Assembly: GCA_964581505.1 (NCBI GenBank)
Contig: CAZOOR010000075.1
Coordinates: 1 to 12,711 of the forward strand
DNA length: 12,711 nt
Direction of reading: 5' to 3'
Source of the DNA: CAZOOR01 sp964581505
Lineage (GTDB): Bacteria; Bacteroidota; Ignavibacteria; Kapaibacteriales; UBA2268
Position 1 is the first letter of the stretch; every line of letters starts with the position of its first letter. Made by a program: the position numbers and the translations under genes. The notes under the pieces were generated by a model. That model was not told the origin of the DNA, made no database searches, and was given only the letters and a program-made list of their open reading frames with translations. Positions 7,258 to 12,711 of this stretch are shown in pieces.

Positions 7258-7265
7258 CAAACATA
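7258..7265 (-). promoter_or_regulatory. possible -7 element for pyrG
   Basis: On the minus strand TATGTTTG matches the Bacteroidetes -7 consensus TAnnTTTG, 36 bases before the pyrG start codon. No good TTTG -33 element lies at the usual spacing (TTTT is found instead), so this is tentative. Confidence 0.35.
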
Positions 7266-7374
7266 AATAAAATAGTTGTATAAAAAAAGAGTAAGGACAA
7301 AAAACATTTCAAATTGTGGAAAAATTTTTCAACATTTTTGCAAACAACAGAACGATTACAATATTGATTAGAAT

Positions 7375-7405
7375 TTTGCAATCTTGTTAGTTTTATCTAT
7401 TTTTG
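7375..7405 (+). promoter_or_regulatory. Bacteroidetes-type promoter for feoAB
   Basis: TTTG at 7375-7378 and TATTTTTG at 7398-7405 are separated by 19 bases. This is a full match to the Bacteroidetes primary sigma factor consensus TTTG-N19-TAnnTTTG. Transcription should begin near 7410-7413, giving a leader of about 40 bases before the feoA ATG at 7450. Confidence 0.6.
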
Positions 7406-7422
7406 TTTTTAGCATTATCTAA
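7387..7422 (+). promoter_or_regulatory. two tandem TTAG-N6-CTAW elements, candidate metalloregulator operator
   Basis: TTAGTTTTATCTAT (7387-7400) and TTAGCATTATCTAA (7409-7422) agree at 11 of 14 positions and start 22 bases apart, about two helical turns. Each has TTAG/CTAA-like half-sites in inverted order. The first overlaps the -7 element and the second the expected start of transcription, the right place for repression. A DtxR-family gene lies two genes downstream. DtxR boxes of Actinobacteria have TTAGG...CCTAA ends, so the half-site is similar. Binding is inferred. Confidence 0.4.
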
Positions 7423-7449
7423 TATTTTGGATTTGATGATTTGGAAAGT

Positions 7450-7683
7450 ATGAGTTTATATGATGCGCCAGCAAATATAGAATTGCTTGTCGATGATATT
7501 CTGGCGGGACGTGAGGCAAAGAGACGGCTTTTATCTATTGGAATTAGGCAGTCTGATATTGTTATGAAATTGAATAGTCCACCTTGGGGGGCTATTCTTG
7601 TTAAAAATATTACAACCGGTTCTACAAAACTTGCGGTCGGCAGGAATTTGGCAGGAAAAATTATGGTCAAGTATGAAGCATAA
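7450..7683 (+). CDS. feoA: FeoA, ferrous iron transport accessory protein
   Basis: 77 residues from the ATG at 7450, which I prefer to an in-frame TTG at 7441. A small SH3-like fold of the FeoA family: hydrophobic strands, the central RRLLSIGIRQSDIV turn (FeoA pattern RL..LGi..G), PPWGAILVKN and a final LAVGRNLAGKIMVKYEA. FeoA is a cytoplasmic partner of FeoB and is thought to modulate its G-domain or transport activity. Its stop codon overlaps the feoB start by 11 bases, so the two are translated together. The promoter at 7375-7405 and the tandem TTAG elements lie just upstream. Confidence 0.9.
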   Translation: MSLYDAPANIELLVDDILAGREAKRRLLSIGIRQSDIVMKLNSPPWGAILVKNITTGSTKLAVGRNLAGKIMVKYEA

Positions 7684-9604
7684 AACAATAGCATTAGTCG
7701 GTCAGCCCAACTCGGGCAAAAGTACATTATTCAATGTGCTTTCGGACATTAAGACATCAACTTCAAATTTTGCCGGTACAACCGTTGCTATCAAAGAATC
7801 ATTAATCAATGTAGGCTTCCAAACATATCGCCTTATTGATTTGCCGGGTTTGTACTCCCTAAATCCCGTGGACAAAGCGGAGGAGGTTACAGTTCAATTC
7901 CTTTTGGAGAATGACGTAGATTTGATAATCAATGTGGTTGATTCCACATTGCTTTCCCGTAGTATCGAATTGACGATAGAACTTATTGAACTTGGTATTC
8001 CTATGGTTGTCGCCCTCAATCTGCAAGATGAAGCACAAAGATATGGTGTAGATATTGATGCTCAACATCTCGAACAAATTCTCGGCACTCCCGTTATAAA
8101 AACTACAGGACTATTCGGAAAGGGCGTCAAAGACTTGATTGATAAAGCCGCTCTTATAGTAGGGACGCAGAATTACAATGCAAATCGTCCTGAATTTTCT
8201 CATCATATCGAAGATGCTATCCGAAAAGTCGAGAAACAAATCAAGGATAAAGTTGATGGTAAACGCATCAGTCCATTTTTCTATGCAACAAAATTAATCG
8301 AAAACCCCGATATTCTATGTGAAGACATAGACTGGGACGTAGATGATATAATAAAAGATATTCATATTGAAACAAAACGATTGCATAGGCAGGATACATT
8401 CGAAGCCATTGCGTCCGAGCGTCATCATATCGCGATGAAGCTTACACACAGTGTTTCAAAAATTACTCGCAAAAAACAATATCCTCTCGTTGATAAAATT
8501 GACAATTGGTTGTTGCACCCTTTCTGGGGATATGTGTTTATGGCTGTGTTTGCCGTTCTGTATTTTGTTACAATTTTTCATATCGGCAATTTTATTACGG
8601 AATTAATTGAACCGATTCTGCAAAAAGTGCCACCACTCTACGAATCACTTTCGGGTGCATACCCATTTCTTTGGCTGACTATTGACGGTATATGGCAGGG
8701 ATTCACAGGAGCAATTGGCATTGTTCTCCCGTATTTTTTGCCGTTATTAATATTGACTTCTTTGTTCGAGGATACGGGATATATGGCTCGCATTGCTTTC
8801 TTGTTGGACGGGCTATTTCACAAAATAGGTCTTCATGGTAAATCTGTTGCTCCGTTTATTTTGGGTATAGGCTGTACCGTACCGGCTATATATGCAACGA
8901 GGATAATTGATAATCGCCGAGATAGACTAATTACAGGTATCTTGCTAAATTTCATTCCTTGTTCGGCGCGTTTGACCGTGATATTTGCCCTCTCTGCGGC
9001 ATTCACAGGACCATTATGGACAGCAGGAATTTTGCTTTTTGTTCTGTTTGTTATTGCACTGAACGGGAAAATATTGTCGCATTTTATGTCTAAACCTACC
9101 GGTTTGGTTATGGAAGTACCGACACTAAAACTCCCGAGTCTGCATACAACGTATAAGAAAACATATTTTAATGTACGTGAATTTCTAAGAGCCGCTTTGC
9201 CATTATTGGTAGTTGGTAGTATTGCACTCGGTTGGCTGGAATATTTTCATATCAGCAATATAATCAATAGTATTTCTGCGCCGCTAGTAAATACGGTACT
9301 CGGACTTCCCGAACAACTCGGTTCGACATTGCTTTTTGGATTTCTGCGTAAGGAATTAATTATTGTGATGTCCACACAAGCAATGAATGTTACTACTGTT
9401 GCCGATATTGGTCTATCTGTCAATCAAGCCGTAACTCTTACAATATTTTTGATTATGTATATTCCCTGTCTGGCAACATTCGGAGTATTATGGAAGGAAT
9501 TCGGCAAAAAAGCCGTACTGATGACGGCGGTCTTCACATTAACAATAGCAATTATATCTGCTGTCAGTATTAAATATTTGCTATTGCTATTTGGTGTAGT
9601 GTAA
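7673..9604 (+). CDS. feoB: FeoB, ferrous iron transporter with G domain
   Basis: 643 residues from the ATG at 7673, which overlaps the end of feoA. An in-frame ATG at 7598 would add 25 residues inside feoA before the conserved start and is rejected. FeoB imports Fe2+ across the inner membrane. The G domain (about 1-165) has GQPNSGKST (10-18), TT at 36-37, DLPG (56-59) and NLQD (116-119). A helical linker follows to about 270, then the membrane part (about 283-640). Conserved transporter motifs are GIGCTVPAIYATR (398-410, usual form GCNVPA), NFIPCSARLTV (426-436), GFLRKE (556-561) and MYIPCLATFGVLWKEFG (595-611). The protein is complete. The co-transcribed FeoA and the DtxR-type regulator 68 bases downstream support an iron role. 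Confidence 0.97.
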   Translation: MKHKTIALVGQPNSGKSTLFNVLSDIKTSTSNFAGTTVAIKESLINVGFQTYRLIDLPGLYSLNPVDKAEEVTVQFLLENDVDLIINVVDSTLLSRSIELTIELIELGIPMVVALNLQDEAQRYGVDIDAQHLEQILGTPVIKTTGLFGKGVKDLIDKAALIVGTQNYNANRPEFSHHIEDAIRKVEKQIKDKVDGKRISPFFYATKLIENPDILCEDIDWDVDDIIKDIHIETKRLHRQDTFEAIASERHHIAMKLTHSVSKITRKKQYPLVDKIDNWLLHPFWGYVFMAVFAVLYFVTIFHIGNFITELIEPILQKVPPLYESLSGAYPFLWLTIDGIWQGFTGAIGIVLPYFLPLLILTSLFEDTGYMARIAFLLDGLFHKIGLHGKSVAPFILGIGCTVPAIYATRIIDNRRDRLITGILLNFIPCSARLTVIFALSAAFTGPLWTAGILLFVLFVIALNGKILSHFMSKPTGLVMEVPTLKLPSLHTTYKKTYFNVREFLRAALPLLVVGSIALGWLEYFHISNIINSISAPLVNTVLGLPEQLGSTLLFGFLRKELIIVMSTQAMNVTTVADIGLSVNQAVTLTIFLIMYIPCLATFGVLWKEFGKKAVLMTAVFTLTIAIISAVSIKYLLLLFGVV

Positions 9605-9672
9605 TATTTTTTTTACATTAGAAATGAATTTGATAATTATTTTTTATATTCTAAAAAAATTGAGGAATTGAA

Positions 9673-10323
9673 ATGCTTAGTCAAGCAGTACAGGATTATG
9701 TAAAAACTATTTATAAGTTGCAAAAATTCGGCTCGGTATCAACCACTGAGATTGCTAAGGAGTTAAAAGTATCCGGCGCTTCCGTTACCGGTATGCTGAA
9801 AAGATTAGCTCAAATGAATTTAGCGGACTATAATTCATATAAAGGCGTAACATTAACTGAAAGCGGTGAAAAAGTTGCTTTGCAAATTATTCGTTTTCAT
9901 AGATTATTAGAGACATATCTGCTCGAAAAACTTGGTTTTTCCCTTGACAAAGTGCATGACGAGGCTTGTCGTCTGGAGCATTTTATTTCCGAAGAATTTG
10001 TCGAAAAAATCACCGAACAATTGGGCGACCCGAAGTTCGACCCACACGGACACCCAATCCCTACAAAAGATGGCGATATGCCTTCTATTGACGAATTACC
10101 TTTAAGTGTACTTGACAAGGGTGCTGTATGCGTTATTAGTCGATTATGCGATAAAGACCCAAAACTATTAGCTTATCTCGAGAGCATTGAACTAATGCCC
10201 GGAACAAAACTTACTTTGAAGGCAAAGGAACCTTTCAACGGTCCGATGACAATTCAATATAGCGGAAAAGAAAAAATTATCGGATTTGAAGTAGCCAGCA
10301 ATATTTTTGTCGAACATAAATAG
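9673..10323 (+). CDS. DtxR/MntR-family metal-dependent transcriptional regulator
   Basis: 216 residues. An N-terminal winged helix (about 1-62: TTEIAKELKVSGASVTGMLKRLAQ, then the wing YKGVTLTESGE), a dimerisation and metal-binding domain (about 65-140) and a C-terminal FeoA-like SH3 domain (about 145-215). Aligned to DtxR, ligands H76, E80, H95, C99, E102 and H103 are present (HDEACRLEH), pointing to Fe2+. Position 8 is Asp, as in MntR, where DtxR has Met10. The family represses iron or manganese uptake genes when metal is plentiful. Its place after feoAB, on the same strand, makes feoAB the likely target. GAGGAATTG before the ATG is a fair ribosome binding site. The gene may be co-transcribed with feoB. 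Confidence 0.93.
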   Translation: MLSQAVQDYVKTIYKLQKFGSVSTTEIAKELKVSGASVTGMLKRLAQMNLADYNSYKGVTLTESGEKVALQIIRFHRLLETYLLEKLGFSLDKVHDEACRLEHFISEEFVEKITEQLGDPKFDPHGHPIPTKDGDMPSIDELPLSVLDKGAVCVISRLCDKDPKLLAYLESIELMPGTKLTLKAKEPFNGPMTIQYSGKEKIIGFEVASNIFVEHK

Positions 10324-10345
10324 AACACAATTAGTATTTGTATTT

Positions 10346-10371
10346 AAACCGCATCTTTTAAGGTGCGGTTT
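10346..10371 (+). terminator. intrinsic terminator after the DtxR-family gene
   Basis: AAACCGCATCTT (10346-10357) pairs with AAGGTGCGGTTT (10360-10371) apart from one G-T pair, followed by TTTTGTTT overlapping the stem end. It lies 22 bases after the stop codon. The stem core AACCGCA/TGCGGTT is the same as in the two composite repeats. Confidence 0.8.
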
Positions 10372-10396
10372 TGTTTATGAACACAAATAGCCCTGA

Positions 10397-10520
10397 GTTT
10401 TCAAACAGCCAAACACTCCGTCAGACTGCGTCTGCAAGCCGACTCTCACCCCAGCCCTCTCCAAAAGGGCGAGGGAGGAAAACACAAAAATACCAAACCG
10501 CACCCTGAAGGATGCGGTTA
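10397..10520. repeat. composite extragenic repeat, copy B
   Basis: The blocks found at 2208-2289 recur in the same order: GTTTTCAAACAGCC (10397-10410), CCCTCTCC-aaaa-GGGCGAGGG (about 10455-10475) and the AACCGCA/TGCGGTT hairpin (10496-10519). The last 25 bases are identical to copy A. An additional hairpin, CAGAC-tgc-GTCTG (10422-10434), lies between the first two blocks and is absent from copy A. The third block runs directly into the orphan sorting-domain fragment. Confidence 0.8.
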
Positions 10521-10666
10521 AAGTGTATGATGTCCTTGGTAATGTAGTTTTATCCTCCCCCGCCTGCTCCGAAGGGGGATATATTCGTCTGGATATTTCG
10601 GCTTTGGCGGCGGGTGTGTATTTTATCCGTATCGGCGGGAGGATGTATAAGTTTGTGAAGATGTGA
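10520..10666 (+). pseudogene. orphan T9SS C-terminal sorting-domain fragment
   Basis: 48 codons ending in TGA (10664-10666) read KVYDVLGNVVLSS, then LDISALAAGVYFIRIGGRMYKFVKM. This is the last two thirds of a T9SS type A sorting domain and is very similar to the end of the PLC protein (VYDVLG, LDVSGLAAGVYFVRVGGKMYKFVKM). The frame stays open upstream through the composite repeat to a stop at 10394-10396, but I see no start codon with a ribosome binding site. No cargo domain precedes it. I infer the tail of a lost secreted-protein gene or a free tail cassette. Confidence 0.8.
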
Positions 10667-10680
10667 TTAATTAAACAAAA

Positions 10681-10707
10681 AGGGATAGACAATAACAGTC
10701 TATCCCT
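10681..10707 (-). terminator. intrinsic terminator of mrp
   Basis: AGGGATAGAC (10681-10690) and GTCTATCCCT (10698-10707) form a perfect 10-base stem with a 7-base loop. On the minus strand it is followed by TTTTTGTTT and lies 25 bases after the mrp stop codon. Confidence 0.88.
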
Positions 10708-10731
10708 CTATTGATATTTGTCGGGTTCATT

Positions 10732-11826
10732 CTATATGCTAATCTCTACATTTCCCGTTTTCAACTTGTTGTAATTCACTTTGCGGATTTCCCTAACCAT
10801 ATTTGCCGTTACTTCCGTCAGGGTTTTACTCTGCAATGAATCTTCGTCAGCGAGTACAATTGGCTTACCGCCGTCATTCGCTTCACGCATATTAATATTG
10901 AGCGGTACTTCACCGAGGAATGTAATAGCATTTTCTTTGGCTACGTTTTTACCACCGTCCTTACCGAAAATATAATATTTCTTATCGGGCATATCGTCGG
11001 GTGTAAAGTAAGCCATATTCTCTACAATGCCGAGAATGTCCACATTCACTTTGCGGAACATCGAAATTGCACGGCGTACATCTGCCACTGATATTTCCTG
11101 CGGCGTTGTTACAATAAGCGAACCTGTAAGCGGCAATTTCTGCGTCATAGTCAATTGAATGTCGCCCGTACCCGGCGGCAAATCAAGTACGAGGAAGTCA
11201 AGTTCACCCCATTCGATTTGCTCAAACATTAATGCAAAGTAGCCGGAAAGTAGCGGTCCGCGGAGTATTGCCGCATCATCACGGTCGAGCATAAAGCCCA
11301 TTGAGGCAACTTTAATACCCATACTATCGACCGGATATGCAATTGTTTTGCCGTCTGCCGTTTCCTCTGCTTCAAAAGCCTGTCCCGTAACTCCGAACAT
11401 TGTCGGCTGGCTGGGACCAGTGATGTCGGCATCAAGAACACCCACCTTTGCGCCATGCCTGTGCAGTGCGGCGGCAATATTCGATGCAATTGCAGATTTG
11501 CCGACACCGCCCTTGCCGGACGAGACAGCAATAATATTCTTTACTTTTGTCAAAATTGTTCTATCGCCAATATCGGGATTGCGTTCCGCAAACATAATTT
11601 CGTTCGGGAAACCACCGGTAAATTTTTCGATAGCGGCGGCACATTCGTCATTGATTGATTTAGCAACCCAGCCGATAGGTCCGGGAAGTTCCAGCCAAAT
11701 TTTGATTAGTTCATCATCTATCGTTACTTTTTGAATAGCATTCATTTCGCCGAGTGTATGCCCCAAATCGGGGTCTTTTACATTGCCCAGCACTTTAATA
11801 ATATCCTGCTCTTTAAAATCAGCCAT
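10732..11826 (-). CDS. mrp: Mrp/ApbC-family P-loop ATPase, Fe-S cluster carrier
   Basis: 364 residues. An N-terminal MIP18 (DUF59) domain (about 5-85: KVLGNVKDPDLG) is joined to a ParA/MinD-like P-loop ATPase (about 95-350) with the deviant Walker A GKGGVGKS (104-111), DADITGPSQPTMFG (132-145) and DFLVLDLPPGTGD (210-222). Mrp proteins bind and hand over Fe-S clusters in the cytoplasm. The CxxC pair that usually bridges the cluster after VENMxYF is missing: the sequence is ENMAYFTPDDMPDKKYYIFG (269-288). I recall the same form in other Bacteroidota Mrp proteins, so this looks like a lineage type and not a broken gene. GGAGA upstream supports the ATG at 11826. It is a single gene with its own terminator. 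Confidence 0.93.
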   Translation of the reverse strand: MADFKEQDIIKVLGNVKDPDLGHTLGEMNAIQKVTIDDELIKIWLELPGPIGWVAKSINDECAAAIEKFTGGFPNEIMFAERNPDIGDRTILTKVKNIIAVSSGKGGVGKSAIASNIAAALHRHGAKVGVLDADITGPSQPTMFGVTGQAFEAEETADGKTIAYPVDSMGIKVASMGFMLDRDDAAILRGPLLSGYFALMFEQIEWGELDFLVLDLPPGTGDIQLTMTQKLPLTGSLIVTTPQEISVADVRRAISMFRKVNVDILGIVENMAYFTPDDMPDKKYYIFGKDGGKNVAKENAITFLGEVPLNINMREANDGGKPIVLADEDSLQSKTLTEVTANMVREIRKVNYNKLKTGNVEISI

Positions 11827-12247
11827 TATATCTCCATAATAAAAATAATTTGTTTACGGATTTTAACGTAATTGTAATATTTTAATTGTTATTAGTGGGA
11901 TAGCAAGGAGGAAACTACAGAAAACAAGATATTCTACCTTAAAGATTATCTTTTGCAAATTAGTACGTTTTAATATTCTTTGTGGTGATTTACAAGGCAT
12001 AAATTTTAATATAGAGAAAAAAATTGCTAAACATTCCCTTTTAATATAAAAATTATAAAATAAATTTATTATATTGCTCAATAATTAATGAACAAATATG
12101 GAAACGCAGTGAAGGCATATAATAAATATAAAGAAATCAGTGTGCGCCGGCGTATTACGGATATACTGCGTTGAGTAATATATGTGTTGGAACAATCTGA
12201 AAAAGCAATAGTATTAAACAAAATGTAATTAATTTCTGATTGTAGCT
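11827..12247. other. 421-base AT-rich intergenic region without a convincing gene
   Basis: This region separates the divergent mrp and restriction-modification genes and should contain both promoters. I found no clear TAnnTTTG element. A 72-codon frame at 11863-12081 (minus) is low-complexity and without a ribosome binding site. A 28-codon frame at 12088-12174 (plus, MNKYGNAVKAYNKYKE then VRRRITDILR) has more ordinary base composition and a basic end, but no family match and no ribosome binding site. A nested inverted repeat surrounds it. Confidence 0.55.
12071..12181. repeat. nested inverted repeat
   Basis: AACGCAGT (12103-12110) is perfectly inverted as ACTGCGTT (12165-12172). Outside it, ATATTGCTCAA (12071-12081) matches the reverse complement of TTGAGTAATAT (12171-12181) at 10 of 11 positions. 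On the right the two arms are contiguous, while on the left they are separated by 21 bases. The enclosed DNA holds the GC-rich palindrome CGCCGGCG. It could be the remnant of a small non-autonomous element, a structured RNA, or chance. Confidence 0.4.
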
Positions 12248-12711
12248 ATGGAATACAAAAAATTTATAATAAAATTAGGTTTTAAACCTAAGGAAAATAC
12301 ATCAGGAATATTTCAAAAGAAATACAATGATGATTATTCGATAGAGATTAATTTCGACAAACAAGAATTTAACTTTGGAAAACTAATTAAGACAGAGAGC
12401 AAAACAACTCAGAATTTTTCACAAAAAGAGAATTGGGTCGTTTTGGAATGTGTAAACAGGCTACTAGATAAAGGTTATCAACCTCAGAATATTACATTAG
12501 AGAAAACTTGGAAAACAGGACACGGAACAAGTGGAAGATTAGATATTTTAATTACCCGAAAAAACGAAGATACCGCCTACTTAATGATTGAATGTAAAAC
12601 TTGGGGAGCAGAATTTGACAAGGAATTTAAGCGATTACAAAAAGATGGCGGACAACTATTTACATATTTTCAGCAAGATAAAAATGCAGATGTATTAATG
12701 CTTTATGCTTC
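12248..12711 (+). CDS. restriction-modification protein, N-terminal nuclease domain (partial)
   Basis: 154 codons from an ATG at 12248 to the window edge, with no stop. After a variable N-terminus (1-60) comes a domain matching the HsdR N-terminal type (HSDR_N_2-like), a PD-(D/E)xK nuclease: ENWVVLECVNRLLDKGY (61-77), E85 in LEKTW, GRLDILI with D99, YLMIECKTWG with E115 and K117, then GGQLFTYFQQDK (134-145). The E...D...ExK set is complete. In proteins I recall with this N-terminus, a DNA adenine methylase domain follows, giving a single-chain or type I-like enzyme, but that part lies outside the window. Very AT-rich. No strong ribosome binding site is visible, so the start is likely but not certain. 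Confidence 0.8.
   Translation, partial: MEYKKFIIKLGFKPKENTSGIFQKKYNDDYSIEINFDKQEFNFGKLIKTESKTTQNFSQKENWVVLECVNRLLDKGYQPQNITLEKTWKTGHGTSGRLDILITRKNEDTAYLMIECKTWGAEFDKEFKRLQKDGGQLFTYFQQDKNADVLMLYA

Noticed and set aside
7598..7672. Upstream ATG for feoB adding 25 residues
   Set aside because: The extra residues lie inside feoA and precede the conserved start of the G domain; the ATG at 7673 gives the usual short overlap.
10375..10692. 105-codon minus-strand frame, and similar ones at 1892-2114
   Set aside because: They resemble each other only because they are antisense to the two homologous sorting tails and adjoining repeats.
11863..12081. 72-codon minus-strand frame
   Set aside because: AT-driven composition, no ribosome binding site, no family resemblance.
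12103..12178. Possible integron attC site (GTTGAGT fits GTTRRRY)
   Set aside because: No matching RYYYAAC at the left end; the left arm reads TGGAAAC, and no integrase or cassette gene is present.

Overview
The window reads as a piece of a Bacteroidota (FCB-group) chromosome. A type IX secretion (T9SS) sorting domain occurs twice, a promoter of the Bacteroidetes TTTG-N19-TAnnTTTG type precedes feoA, and Mrp carries an insert without the CxxC pair, a form I recall from Bacteroidota. The genus cannot be decided from the sequence.

Layout. Left edge (1-2340, + strand): the tail of a broken IS256-family transposase, an AT-rich gene-free stretch, then a secreted PI-PLC-like phosphodiesterase ending in a T9SS sorting domain. 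A dense run of hairpins and a bidirectional terminator follow. Middle left (2366-7221, - strand): a ferritin-like DUF2202 lipoprotein whose reading frame breaks near the C-terminus, then a tight four-gene run transcribed leftward: pyrG, an FKBP-type lipoprotein, a GlmU-like left-handed beta-helix protein and trmO. Middle right (7375-10371, + strand): an iron-uptake block, feoA-feoB followed by a DtxR-family metalloregulator, with a promoter and two tandem TTAG-N6-CTAW elements in front. A repeat shared with the PLC downstream region and an orphan T9SS sorting-domain fragment follow. Then mrp (- strand) with its own terminator. Right edge: 421 bp without a convincing gene but with a nested inverted repeat, then the start of a probable restriction-modification protein that runs off the window.

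How the parts relate. The centre is housekeeping: CTP synthesis, tRNA t6A37 methylation, Fe-S carrier, ferrous iron uptake with its likely regulator. Both ends are AT-rich accessory DNA (transposase remnant, PLC, restriction-modification). The most interesting pattern is that the sorting tail of the PLC gene is far richer in GC (about 48 %) than sampled parts of the gene body (about 20-22 %), closely resembles the orphan tail at 10520-10666, and both tails sit beside the same composite repeat. This suggests that sorting tails recombine or are exchanged as cassettes in this genome.

No tRNA, rRNA, CRISPR array or complete insertion sequence was seen.
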